Assembly: GCA_905220665.1 (NCBI GenBank)
Contig: CAJNAR010000180.1
Coordinates: 1 to 64,000 of the forward strand
From: Albugo candida
Lineage: Eukaryota > Oomycota > Peronosporomycetes > Albuginales > Albuginaceae
Direction: 5' to 3'
Length of the DNA stretch: 64,000 bases
This document shows, piece after piece, positions 12,613-24,354 of the stretch (within the stretch, counting starts at the first letter, position 1; every line of letters begins with the position of its first letter). Position numbers and translations under genes: made by a program. Below the pieces are notes generated by a model, which was not told the origin of the DNA, did not search any database, and saw only the letters and a list, made by a program, of their open reading frames with translations.

Positions 12613-14322
12613 TCATGCACCTCGCACGTTCGTAACTGTCCGATTCATCCGTTCTGCGAGTCCGTTCTGTTGTGGCGAATATGGAACCGTGGTTTGATGT
12701 ATGCTTCCAGAATTTTTGCATAAGTTGGCAAATTTGTCGTTGATGTATTCCCCACCATTATCCGAACGTAAACACTTGATCCTTTTTCCGAACTGATTCT
12801 CGACAAGTGCTTTGAATTCGGTAAATTTACTGAAAACTTCACCCTTGGTTTGGATAAAATAGGTATGTTTTGAAAAATCATCGATGAATGTGACCATGTA
12901 CTTCGCGCCACCTTGAGACTTCACTCGCATCGATCCAGTGACATCACAGTGAACCACTTCCAAGAAGGCTTTTGTCCTTACCTTTCCATACGCAGATGAT
13001 CTAAATGGCTGAACAAATGACTTTCCATTCATACACCCTTCATAAATTTCGGACTCTTCACAATCCATTCCTGATTTTGTCTTCAAATTGAGTCCACTGA
13101 AATAATTCCATATGTTTTTCATTCTCTTGATCGAAAAATGACCAAACCTTGCGTGCCAAATGGATTCGTCCACCGGAACGTCTTCATCTTGACCTGCCTC
13201 TCCACCAAAATGTACGACTTCAAGTGTTTCACATTCGAGAACGAAAAGCTTTCCAATACGTTGAATATCGACAATGTTTCGATTGTCACTTTTGATTTCA
13301 CAGGTAAGATTCCGAAAGACAACCTGGAGTCCTTTTTCCTTTAGTGCAGATACGGTAAGTAGCTTTTGCTCGAGACCGGGAACGTACAAAACATCATCAA
13401 TCCTGATATTTTTGTTGTTCTTTAGTCGCACAAAGATGGTTCCAACTCCTACTGCATAAACCTTGCTTCCATTGGCAACAGATATCGGAATCTTTTTCTT
13501 CATTGCTTGCAAGTCGGTAAATTCAATTTCGTTGGGACACATGCGACTGCTTGCCCCACTGTCCAGAATCCAATTCGCTTGAGATTCTTGAAAAATTGTC
13601 AATGCATGGGCTTCCTCGTTGTCGGCCTTGTTACTTCTCCAACAATCCGCCTGTTTGTGCCCATACTTGTTACACCGGAAACACTTTCCCTCGAACTTCG
13701 CTGTATTCCTGTTCGGCCTATTTGCTCGACCTTTGCTTTGCCGCTTATAATGCGCTTTGAGTGCCATGCCATGCCTTTCTTTCGCACTGATGCTTTCTGA
13801 TTCGCGAAGAAGCATTTTCTTCGCTTGAAACATGTCCATCCCTGGTACATTCTCCATGATCTTGATAATCTGGTCGAAATCTTCTGACATGCTTCCAAGT
13901 AGTACAACCAGCTGCTCATCCAAGTCGATGGACGCTCCTATTGCTTGCATTGACATGCACAACTCGTTGAACCTCAAAAAATGATCCATAACGCATCCGC
14001 CTTTCTTCATCTTGAACTCATGTAACTCCCGCTTCTTTTGGATCCTGTTGTGCAAGGAGAGCCTCAAGAAGAAGTTCTTCAAGATGTCCCATGCTTGTGC
14101 AGCACTGCATGCTGATCTAACCATAGACTGTAAGTTGGGTCTGATCATGGTCGAAATGATCGCAAACGCCTTCATGTCATTGATCTTCCAAATCCCAGCG
14201 TTGCTGTCATCCTCGCTTGGGATTTTTACCGGGTCAATATGGTCCAGCAACCCCTTACGCATCAGCTGCATTCGAGCACTGAATTGAAAGCTGAAGTAAT
14301 TGTCTTCTCTCAACATATCCAT
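12613..14322 (-). pseudogene. Copia-1 gag, protease and integrase core
   Basis: A single open frame of 569 codons. Gag occupies roughly residues 1-200. A CCHC zinc knuckle (CFRCNKYGHKQADCW) sits near residue 214, and the aspartic protease motif WILDSGAS near 250. The integrase zinc-binding region follows at 390-430 (HARFGH, then YEGCMNGK). The integrase catalytic residues are readable: D in HCDVTG near 459, D in RSDNGGEY near 520 and E in LAERMNRT near 557. One cysteine of the HHCC finger is replaced by tyrosine. The frame is lost at 12,613, shortly after the last catalytic residue. The start codon lies about 50 bp from the 5' LTR. Confidence 0.93.
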
Positions 14323-14361
14323 TTTTAATAGAGTTGGTAGCTTTTGAGTAAAACAAGAGTT

Positions 14362-14374
14362 GTGGCTGTTAACC
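14362..14374 (-). other. Putative Copia-1 primer-binding site
   Basis: On the minus strand GGTTAACAGCC directly follows the 5' LTR end CAACA. Copia-3 has a similar GGTTATGAGCCC at the same place, which supports a shared primer type. The tRNA is not identified. Confidence 0.4.
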
Positions 14375-14574
14375 TGTTGTAGTCAAATTGGAAAGTGTCT
14401 ATATTTATAGGTCCTAAAAAGATAGTCTAAGCCTATACCATATTCTCTATATCGCTTCTCTATACTATCAGTAACCTATTTCTTATCGCATCTTTCCGCG
14501 CTACTAATGATCTGATCTTATCCGACTCTTCCGATCTTATCCGGTTTTTATCTGAACTTGTCCGACTTTCTTCG
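14375..14574 (-). repeat. Copia-1 5' LTR (right in window)
   Basis: About 200 bp and collinear with 10,131-10,338. Its outer end reads CGAAG on the element strand where the other LTR reads TGAAG, so the canonical TG has been lost. Satellite DNA begins directly after it. Confidence 0.9.
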
Positions 14575-17500
14575 ACACAAATATTTCTAAATTCTATCAC
14601 TTGAGAGGTTGGACTATCCAAACACGTTTCTGCATCTCACTTTCTAGAATGGTTTGAAACTATGGTACCTTTTACATAAAAGTAATGTAGAGGCAAGTGA
14701 TAGCTTAGTAGCGGATACAAGTGCAATCAAGTAGATTAGTAGTGCTCGAATTCGAATCTTTTTCAAGAAAGCCTCCTTCCGGAACGATGTCACTCGAGTA
14801 GCATGTATTCCTAATTCTGCCACTTTGATGGATTTGGACGATCCAAACACATTCCTGCATCTCACTCTTCCCAATGTTTTGTAACTATGGTACCTTTTTC
14901 ATATAAGTAACGTAGAGGCAAATAATAGCTTAGTAGCGGATACGAGTGCAATCAAGATGACTACTAGTGCAGGAATTCGAATCTTTTGAAAGTAAGCCTC
15001 TTTCCGGAACGATTGTCATATGATGAACAGATATTCCAAATTCTACCACTTTGATGGATTTGGACTATCCAAACACATTCCTGTATCCCACTCTCCACAA
15101 TGTTATAAAACTATGGTACCTTTTTCATAAAAGTAATGTAGAGGCAAGTAATAGCTTCGTAGCGGACACGAGTGCAATAGAGTAGATTTGTGGTGCACGA
15201 ATTCGAATCTTTTGCAAGAAAGCCTTCTTCCGGAACGATGTCATTCGAGTAGCATGTATTCTTAATTCTGCCACTTTGATGGATTTGGACGATCCAAACA
15301 CATTCCTGCATATCACTCTTCCCAATGTTTTGTAACTATGGTACCTTTTTCATATAAGTAACGTAGAGGCAAATAATAGCTTAGTAGCGGATACGAGTTT
15401 AATAGAGTAGATGAGTAGTGCACTAATTCGAACCTTATTAAGAAAGCCTCCTTCTGGAACGACTGTCATTAGATGAACAAATATTCTAAATTCGACCACT
15501 TTGTAGATTTGAACTATTCAAACACGTGCCTGCATCTTACTCTCCACAATGTTTTGAAACTATGTTAGTTGCTCAATAGAAGTAATGTAGAGGCAAGTAA
15601 TACCTTAGAAGCGGATACGAGTGCAATCAAGAAGAATACTAGTGCACGATTTCGAATCTTTTGTAAGATAGCCTCCTTCTGGAACGACTGTCATTATATG
15701 AACAAATATTCTAAATTCGACCATTTTGTAGAATTTAACTAACCAAACACGTTCCTGCATCTCACTCTCCACAATGTTTTGAACCTATGGTACCTTTTTT
15801 TATATAAGTAATGTAGAGGCAAGTAATACCTTAGAAGCGGATACGAGTGCAATCAAGAAGAATACTAGTGCACGATTTCGAATCTTTTGTAAAAAAGCCT
15901 CCTTTCGGAACAACTGTCATTAGATAAACGAATATTCTCAATTCGACCACTTTGTAGATTAGAACTCTCAAACACGTGCCTGCATCTCACTCTCCACAAT
16001 GTTTTGAAACTATGTTACTTGCTCAATGGAAGTAATGTAGAGGCAAGTAATAGCTTAGAAGCGGATACGAGTGCAATCAACAAGATTACTAGTGCACGAA
16101 TTAGACCCTTTTTTAGAAAGCCTACTTCCGGAAGGGCTGTCATTACATGAACAAATATTCTAAATTCGACCACGTTGTAGAATTTAACTAACCAAACACA
16201 TTCCTGCATCTCACTCTCCACAATGTTTTAACCTATGGTACCTTTTTCATAGGAGTACCGTAGAGGCAAAAAATAGCTTAGTAGCCGATACGAGTGCAAT
16301 AGAGTCGATTAGTAGTTCACGAATTCGAATCTTTTAGAAGAAAGCCTCCTTCCCGAACGATGTCATTCGAGTAACAAACATTTCTAATTCTGCCACTTTG
16401 ATGCATTCGGACTATCCAAACACATTCCTGCATCTCACTCTCCGCAATGTTTTGAACCTATGGTACCTTTTTCATATAAGTAATGTAGAAGCAAGTGATA
16501 GCTTAGTAGCGGATACAAGTGCAATCAAGTAGATTAGTAGTGCTCGAATTCGAATCTTTTAGAAGAAAGCCTCCTTCCGGAACAATGTCATTCGAGTAAC
16601 AAATATTCTTAATTCTACCACTTGATGGATTTGGACTATCCAAACGCGTTCCTGCATCTCAATCTCCACAATGTTATAAAACTATGGTACCTTTTTCATA
16701 TAACTAATGTAGAGGCAAGAAATAGCTTAGTAGCGGATACGAGTGTAATCAAGTAGATCAGTAGTAGACGAATTCGAACCTTTTTTAAGAAAGCCTCCTT
16801 CCGGAACGATGTCGGTCGAGTAACAAATATTCCTAATTATACCACTTTGATGGATTTGGACTATCCAAACATGTTTCTGCATCTCACTGTTTCGAAATCA
16901 TGTTACCTGCTCCATAAAAGTAATGTAGAGGCAAGTAATAGCTTTGTAGCGGATACGAGTGCAATAGAGTAGATTTGTGGTGCATGAGTTCGAATCTTTT
17001 TCAAGAAAGACTCCTTCCGGAACGATGTCATTCGAGTAACAAATATTCTTAATTCTGCCTTTTTGATGGATTTGGATTATCCAAACACATTGCTTCATCT
17101 CACCCTCCACGATGCTTTGAAAATATCGTACCTTTTTCATATGAGTAATGTAAAGGCAAGAAATACGTTAGAAGCGGATACGAGTGCAATCAAGTAGATT
17201 AGTAGTACACGAATTCGAACCTTTTTTTAGAAAGCTTCCTTCTGGAACGATGTCGTTCTAGTAACAAATATTCCTAACTCTACCACTTGATGTATTTGAA
17301 CTATCCAAACACGTTTCTGCATTTCACTCTCCACAATATTTCTAAGCTATGGTACCTTTTTCATAAGAGAAACATAGATACAAGTTATAGCTTAGTAGCG
17401 GATACGAGTGCAAGGGAGTAGATTAGTAGTGCACGAATCCAAACACATTCCTGCATCTCACGCTCCACAATGTTTTGAAACTATGCTACCTTTTTTATGT

Positions 17501-19065
17501 AAGTAATTTAAAGGCAAGTAATAGCTTAGTAGCGGATACGAGTGCAGTACAGTAAATTTGTAGTGCACGAATTCGAATTTTTTGCAAGAAAGGCTCCTTC
17601 CGGAACGATTGTCATTCGAGTAACAAATATTGCTAATTCTGCCTCTCTGATGGATTTGGACTATCCAAACGCGTTCCTGCATCTCGCTCTCCACGATGCT
17701 TTGTAACCATTTTTCTTGCTCCATATAACTAATGTAGATGCAAGTAATAGCTAAGTAGCGGATACGAGTGCAATCAAGTAGATTAGTAGTACACGAATTC
17801 GAAACTTTTTTAAGAAAGCCTCCTTCCGGAACGATGTCATTCGAGTAACAAATATTCCTAATTCTGCCACATTGATGGATTTGGACGATCCAAACACGTT
17901 CCTGCATCTCACTCTCCACAATGTTTTGAACCTATGGTACCTTTTTTTATATAAGTAATGTAGAAGCAAGTAATACCTTAGTAGCGGATACGAGTGCAAT
18001 CAAGTAGATTAGTAGTTCACGAATTCGAAACTTTTTTAAGAAAGCCTCCTTCCGGAACGATGTCATTCGAGTAACAAATATTCCTAATTCTGCCACATTG
18101 ATGGATTTGGACGATCCAAACACGTTCCTGCATCTCACTCTCCACAATGTTTTGAACCTATGGTACCTTTTTTTATATAAGTAATGTAGAAGCAAGTAAT
18201 ACCTTAGTAGCGGATACGAGTGCAATCAACTAGATTAGTAGTACACGAATTCAAATCTTTTGCAAGAAAGCCTCCTTCCGGAACGATTGTCCTATGATGA
18301 ACAAATATTCTTAATTCTACCACTTTGATGGATTCGGACTATCCAAACACATTCCTGTATCTCACTCTCCACAATGTTTTAAAACTATGGTACCTTTTTC
18401 ATACAAGCAATGTAGAAGCAAGTAATAGCTTAGTAGCGGATACGAGTGCAATCAACTAGATTAGTAGTACACGAATTCGAAACTTTTATTAAGAAAGCCT
18501 CCTTCCGGGACGATTGTCGTATGATGAACAAATATTCTTAATTCTACCACTTTGATGGATCTGGACTATCCAAACACATCCCTGTATCTCACTCTTCACA
18601 ATGTTTTGAAACTATGGTACCTTTTTCATATAAGTAATGTAGAAGCAAGTAATAGCTTAGTAGTGGATACGAGTGCAATCAAGAAGATAAGTAGTGCAGA
18701 AATTCGAAATCTTTGGAAGAAAGCCTCTTTCCGGAACAATGTCATTTGAGTAACACATATTCCTAATTCTGCCACTTTGATGGATTTGGACTATCCTAAC
18801 ACATTCCTGCATCTCACTCTCCACAATGTTATAAAACTATGGTACCTTTTTCATACAAGCAATGTAGAAGCAAGTATTAGCTTAGTAGTGGATACGAGTG
18901 CAATCAAGAAGATAAGTAGTGCAGAAATTCGAATCTTTTGGAAGAAAGCCTCCTTCCGGAACGATGTCATTCAAGTAACAAATATTCTTAATTCTGCCAC
19001 TTTGCTGGATTTTGGACTATCCAAACACAATCCTGCATCTCACTCCCCACAATGTTTTGACAAGT
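14575..19065. repeat. ~225-bp satellite monomer array, about 20 units
   Basis: Tandem units marked by AAGAAAGCCTCCTTCCGG near 14,767, 14,993, 15,217, 15,441, 15,665, 15,893, 16,117, 16,339, 16,565, 16,790, 17,007, 17,231, 17,586, 17,814, 18,041, 18,265, 18,492, 18,717 and 18,943, a spacing of 217-228 bp. Units are more diverged than in the 448-bp array, except neighbours such as those at 17,814 and 18,041, which are almost identical. One unit near 17,438 lacks about 95 bp (the step to 17,586 is 355 bp). The array ends near 19,065 inside a unit. Short minus-strand frames spanning units are not conserved and I do not call them genes. Confidence 0.95.
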
Positions 19066-19158
19066 GGCGTGCAGACCCAGGTAATATCTTAATAGTATAT
19101 ACGAATTCACAGCATTTTTTATGAGCAGACTACTGATAGGAGCAATGGTTATGGTTGA

Positions 19159-19220
19159 TTGTCCGCATTATACGCTGTAACGCATAACAATGCTTGCCGA
19201 AACTGTGGCAGTGCGGACAA
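19159..19220. other. Stem-loop just outside the satellite array
   Basis: TTGTCCGCA (19,159-19,167) pairs perfectly with TGCGGACAA (19,212-19,220). The stem continues inward by one G-U and one A-T pair. The 44-base interior has a second small stem (TGCC and GGCA). No promoter or terminator is evident, so a structured RNA is only a possibility. Confidence 0.3.
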
Positions 19221-19381
19221 CTGGTGGAAAACTACTGATGTAACATTGGATACTTTCAAAATTGCTCATACAGCCGCATATGAAATCGCATAATAAAATA
19301 TTGTACAATGTTCAATAAATCAAAGATCAGACAGTGTTCGTTGCTCAGCTTTATCTGTGTCCTTGAATTCTATCCTCTGGA

Positions 19382-19529
19382 TGGACGTCACGTCCAAGAT
19401 GACCTTAATCATCATTTCGTCTATCATAAGGATCTGCCATGAGTTATCAAACGGTAAGAGAAGCGATCTTGGCTTCGACTTGAGCGACTAAAAATCTTCA
19501 ATTACTTTTCGCACAGGACGTTAACGTCC
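19382..19529. promoter_or_regulatory. Pair of ACGT-core palindromes
   Basis: TGGACGTCACGTCCA (19,382-19,396) and GGACGTTAACGTCC (19,516-19,529) are both palindromic, share the arms GGACGT and ACGTCC, and lie about 134 bp apart. Such sites could bind a dimeric bZIP-type factor. No gene is placed to be regulated, so this is speculative. Confidence 0.25.
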
Positions 19530-20266
19530 ATACCCAAAACGCGCGATTGTTGGTCCAAGCTCTATTAGGATCAGGTATCATGGGGAAGAATAGAAGGTGA
19601 GATTTCGCGAATTTTCCAGATATGTCGCCCCTTAGATTTCGGATGACAACAATTCCGTTTCACACTCATTCTAATTCCTTGTGCATCCTCTCTAATTGCC
19701 CGAGTTATCCGCCAAGCCTCTATATGGTTGCAGAAAACAAAACCATTCAGGCTTCGTACTGCAACAGTGACGTCTTGTCCGTCTTTGTGCTCTGGGGGGA
19801 GCTCAAGATAAAGAAATATTACGGATTAAGACAGGTGCTATCGATTTGTCAAGGCGTATTTACGGCAAGACTTTGTACGGTTTACAATAAAGTTTGAGCC
19901 GTAATGTGCGTAATTTATTTCAGTTCTGTCGATGCCTACTTATTGCTCTTCGCTGATGCTTTCGCTAACTTCCTGTACACTGTGCTATGAGAACATGTGC
20001 ATGTTTTGATGACGAAAAAAGAATGCGAATCGGAGTGGTCGCTAGCACACATTGCCCAGTACCACGGATTCAAAAATAAAGGAACAAGAAACGGCTTATT
20101 GGAAATAGTCGGTGGAGAAAAGAAAGGGAAAGGCTCTAAATATTTCAAATCGCGTGGCATTATCCACAGCACGGGCAATATTAATGTTATCAATTTCGGT
20201 CATGACGCAACACACGCTCCAATAACCCTCAAACATCCTCATTGTCGCTCAAGTGAAGGATAAAAA

Positions 20267-20635
20267 CTAAAAGTACGCCAAGATGCGTAACAAAACATGA
20301 ATCTTCTTAGGAAAACGAACTTTCGCAACGCTGATGAGAAGAGTTGTTTCTTTTTCATCTAAGCAAACTTTGTAGGATTCGAATGCAGAAGCTTTGGTGC
20401 GGGGATCCAAGCTCTCATAGGCTATGTGAAGAAAAACTTGTCCAAAAAATGGCTGTACCAAGCTCAATGACGTGTATTGTGGACGAAGGTTCTTTAAGTC
20501 GACCTTGATGCTGTAGCCACATAAGAACTCATTCAAGCTTTCATCGAAAGAACAAAGCACAAACACCGAAGTTCCAATACACTGCTGGTTGATTCTTCCC
20601 CAAGCGTTACAGCTAATCAAAGATTCATGCGTCAC
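20267..20635 (-). CDS. Unrecognised 122-codon frame
   Basis: The frame opens with ATG and ends in a stop at 20,267. It is mildly hydrophobic, with no clear signal peptide, membrane segment or catalytic motif. The composition (GYSIKVDLKNLRPQY, GQVFLHIAYESLDP) is that of a folded protein and not low complexity, so it may be an exon or a decayed gene piece. Neighbouring DNA on the same strand (20,650-21,200) has further protein-like but broken readings, so it could be the 3' part of a larger relic. I do not recognise the family. Confidence 0.25.
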   Translation of the reverse strand: MTHESLISCNAWGRINQQCIGTSVFVLCSFDESLNEFLCGYSIKVDLKNLRPQYTSLSLVQPFFGQVFLHIAYESLDPRTKASAFESYKVCLDEKETTLLISVAKVRFPKKIHVLLRILAYF

Positions 20636-21479
20636 TACGTCTCCAGGAATCAGCAGCGAGCAATGTTTTAACTATTTCTCGGGATGACGGGCCCGGTCGC
20701 GAATCAAGTTATCGTATAACAAAGCAGTCACCCCGATACAAGTAATAGCTCGAAGTATCATGGTCTCCTAGGACGACAAGACTTTTAAAAAATCGTTGAA
20801 TCGATCAAATCCACCGTCATTCTTGCGTATCAGCAGCAATATCGCCGTACTCGTCGTGCATTCCAGGGGCTACAACATGATTGGACAAATGCTGGTGGAC
20901 TACAGCGATTCATTTATGAGCAAGCGGAGCGCATGAATCGAATCTTAGAGACTCTACTGACATTCCACGGACTTTCCAATGACACGAAAATGATGGTTTT
21001 GTGTCGCAGCAGAAAATGCCGGCGAATAGAGTATACAGTCTCCAGAGAGTACGCCAATTTGTACACGATCGCTTACAACGGTCACCATCTCCTTTGCCTT
21101 TGAACCATCCAGTATTGTTAGTTTGTTGCATGCGACGAAGAGGAATGAGGCGATAAACGGAACATAGAGAAATGGAGTCGAGATGCATGTCCTGCAATTT
21201 TCAAGCTCCATTCAGATCAGACAATGTGTTGCTGTGTACCGCAAGTGTTCCGAACAAAGCCGTCGAAATCGCAGTTGTATGTATGAAGAGATATGTATTC
21301 GACGCGGTACTTTCACCGTCACTTTTTAGCAATTCTGAAAAGCGTTTGCTAATTATGTCAATATTCAGCGAGCAAGGATGGTGCTTAAGACGAGTATTGA
21401 ATTGCTCACACGCTATAATTCCATAATTGGTGTCGTGCGTCGCATGTTGAAGAATGTAACGATACTACGGCAAGCTTCC

Positions 21480-23170
21480 AGAATTACGACCGACTAAAGA
21501 AAAAAGCGTGATGGATCTCATCGTCTTCTTTGTGGTTTTTGATTCTGTCTCATTGTAGCCTCTTTTTATTACGCTTTCGTATGTGTAATTTTCGCTCCCG
21601 TGCTTTGAGATGTTGAGCTAACTTTTCTTCGTGAGTTATTGTCGAGCTTGGAATCCTTTTTGATACCATCAACCACCTTTAACCGTTTCCGTTTCTATAA
21701 ATCCATCCACTTGATCATTTGCTGTTTTCTTATAGAGTAACACTTGCTCGTGATCATTTTCAGTGTTCCTGTCAAGTTTGAGATTATTGCACATCCGTTC
21801 TTCCTCTGCTAGTTCATCCTATTCGTGTAGGATTTGTTGATGCAAGCCCTTCTCCTTTTCTTCGTCTTGAATTCTTTGTCATATTTCCTTATTCTTTAGG
21901 AAGTCTGGTAACTCTTTTTGACGTTTCGTTCTGCTCGGAATTTTGCATAATCTACTAGTTTCTTCTGATGTTATTCTCCTGCAAGTTTTTTTTTGCATTC
22001 GATTTGTGATATGTCGATATCCTTTGCAGGTTCCAGTGGGATTTTGTACTTGAGAATTTTCATGGTTTTTCTTAATTGAAGCACAGCACATCCCGAGAAA
22101 CACGAGCAAAACTTAGACTCTGGAAGCAAAAAGATGAATTGGCCTTGTTGTTCTTTGTACAAACAAACGCGATGGAAGCTCCAATTTCATCCTCTAGAAA
22201 ATCACGGTTTTGAGTGATTAACGTCTTGACAGTGGAAACGGTAGCTTTCACTACTTTCAGTAACTCTGAGTTAAAAAAACTCGGCCAATTGCTCAGGTAG
22301 TACTTTGCGAAAAGGTACATACTTGATGTAGACGCTTTTCTTTGTGAAATGGATGTATATGCGTTCCCGGAACGTCAAGCACGTGCTGTACGACCAATTC
22401 GAAGGATAAACAAACTGGGATCTTGCTGCGGATCGTACTGCAGAGTCCAGTCCGCATCCGGTAGATCAATATTTCTTACCATTACATCTGGCCGAGAATG
22501 GCCCTGTTCTTCACGGTTTCGGTACTTATTGTGTAATCTTGTCAATTGTCTACTTGATCCCGAATGCAGCCGCGTATAGGCTTCATCATGACCGCAGTCG
22601 TCGACATTTGAAGGTGTTTTTTTCATTCTTTAAGCTCTTTCAGATATCGAGGACCGCTTCGGTGTGCCCACTGCCTACAATATAGAGTCATTTTTCCCTT
22701 ATTTCATAAATAAATGTATGTAAATTCATTTCTATTGCATACCTCCCACAAGAGGCCCCTTAATACTTGTGGTTATCCACTTTCAAATAACTGCTCGCCT
22801 AAGGAACGAATCTGCTCCGCGAGCTTTCTAGAAGGCGATAAATTATGGCTACTTCTTTTCGGTTAGTATTGTGATTGTCGGAAGGTGGGTGTAGCTTTTT
22901 TGCTGTTTACAATGTTACGATACAAAGTTTGGTCTAACGGAATGAATGCTAGTAGTCTGATGGAACGAATGCTAGTGTTTCCCCGCTTCCTGTGCATGCG
23001 TTCACACATACATTTTTTGTCTTTTAGAACGTGAGGATTGTGGGGGATTAAACGGCTCTTAAGTGTGTGAAACAAGTGCTTCATATTGTCTAAAATTGCT
23101 TGAAAGAACGGGGGTTCAAGTTGACAGAATCTAATGAGATAGGACGGGAAAGCATTTGGAGAATCTAGTC
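21480..23170 (-). pseudogene. DEAD-box RNA helicase relic (DDX55/Spb4-like)
   Basis: Reading the minus strand across frames gives helicase landmarks in the right order. A Q-motif region (LEPP followed by AILDNM) lies near 23,070-23,140. A motif Ia-like SRKLAEQI lies near 22,820. Close to 22,450 [12 protein letters not shown] and QYDPQQDP appear, and motif VI IGRTARA near 22,380-22,405. Downstream come FIFLLPES and YKIPLEP, then a lysine-rich tail (22,100-21,500), matching the Spb4/DDX55 architecture. Motifs I, II (DEAD) and III are not found, and the Ia-to-VI distance is far too short, so there is an internal deletion as well as frameshifts and stops. The living protein acts in 60S ribosome assembly in the nucleolus. 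This copy cannot encode a working enzyme. The subfamily assignment is less certain than the helicase call. Confidence 0.7.
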
Positions 23171-24340
23171 AGCAAAGGTTAAACGGTCGAATCTGTTCAG
23201 TAAATTATATCGTTTATTTGTATCTCTTGCGTATAGACTAGAGGTAGCCACTTCAATATCCGTAGTATACATGGCGATACGTGCAATCAGCTGGATTGAT
23301 GTACCGGAAATTATGGACTCTTTCTTTCAGCATATTCTGATGCAACTGCGTACCATGGCTAATTCTTGAGCACATGATACTTTGCTGCCAATGTCCGATC
23401 CGAGTATGTGACTGAACAAAACCCATACGATTGTATAAAAAGCAGTCACTTTGTACCATGAGCAGTCTGGGTGGTCCATCAAGGACTTTACAGTAGTTGA
23501 GTAGGTACGGTGCTAAATTAGCTAATAAATGATCATCGAATGCGATCGTCACAACAAGGTTGCATGAGAAAACTCAGTGCATAGTTTACCGTTGCTTATC
23601 ACATATGTATTTATGTGTATAATGTCGAAAGCTTAGAAAATTCAGCTCTCTAGTCTGTTCGTCTAAGTGTTTGCGTGAGAATCCTAACAATGTTTCATTC
23701 AATCATCAAACTACATCAAATGGATCAGACGTTTGTCCCCGTTTCTGGGCTCAAGACTGGCTCAATTATGAAATCATGAGGTGAGCACTGTACATGGAAC
23801 TGTGTAATCTTATAATATACGACATAGGATATATCTATCAGGTCTGGTTGTATTCTCTAATAAATGATTATATCAAACTTGACGATGTAGAGTTGCGGAA
23901 AGTAGGGAGTGCTCTCTACCCGCAAGACAACGTACACTGTTTACCTATCTTGTAAGTTATATATAAAAAATGGTATACGCTAGTTTATACATAATTCTTT
24001 CTAGTAGCCAACAATCGCCGATGGAAACACATCACATTTGGCACTTGGCGATTCCTTTGCTCCAGTAGCTTTTCAGCGCTACCACCACACCCTCCATTGA
24101 TATTGACAAACTGCAGTTTGTCTCAACGTGCGAGGTGAACCACTTCCCTTTCAATGAAATACCCGTTCCACTAGAGTACGTTTTTATGGTTGCAACTTTG
24201 CATTCTACTGTTACGTCTTGTATAGGATACGTGTTTGCTTCTAATGGTTGTCGGATGGCCGGCTCGACTATAAGAGGGGGTAGAATTTATATTGCGTCGT
24301 TTTGATCTTCACGATGCGTTATGTATACGTATATCGTGAT
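23171..24340. other. Stretch without recognised gene
   Basis: It includes a 99-codon minus-strand frame at 23,253-23,552 without recognisable domains. I see no repeat or RNA gene. Confidence 0.4.
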
Positions 24341-24354
24341 TTCATCTGAAAAGT

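Larger units (their letters stand above)
10131..14574 (-). mobile_element. Copia-1, LTR-bounded Ty1/copia retrotransposon
   Basis: About 4.4 kb long, on the minus strand, with LTRs of about 200 bp at both ends and the order gag, protease, integrase, reverse transcriptase, RNase H that defines Ty1/copia. The two LTRs differ by only a few substitutions plus one 8-9 bp indel, so insertion was fairly recent, yet the single polyprotein frame is broken by several frameshifts. The flanks are unlike each other: Copia-2 RNase H on the left, ~225-bp satellite on the right. No target-site duplication is visible. Confidence 0.93.
19066..21479. other. Intergenic stretch, no recognised gene
   Basis: Unique sequence after the satellite. 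It holds a stem-loop at 19,159-19,220, two related palindromes near 19,390 and 19,522, and several unrecognised frames, of which the longest is at 20,267-20,635. A minus-strand reading around 20,954-21,170 (containing KLTILDGSKAKEMV and IGVLSGD) looks protein-like but I cannot assign it. Confidence 0.5.

Noticed and set aside
11278..14287. Plus-strand frames opposite Copia-1 (such as 13,507-13,800 and 12,016-12,216)
   Set aside because: They are antisense shadows of the copia polyprotein without independent motifs.
14644..18225. Minus-strand frames of 66-153 codons across the ~225-bp array as genes
   Set aside because: They change frame from unit to unit, have no shared start, and follow the repeat period. 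They are by-products of a tandem repeat.
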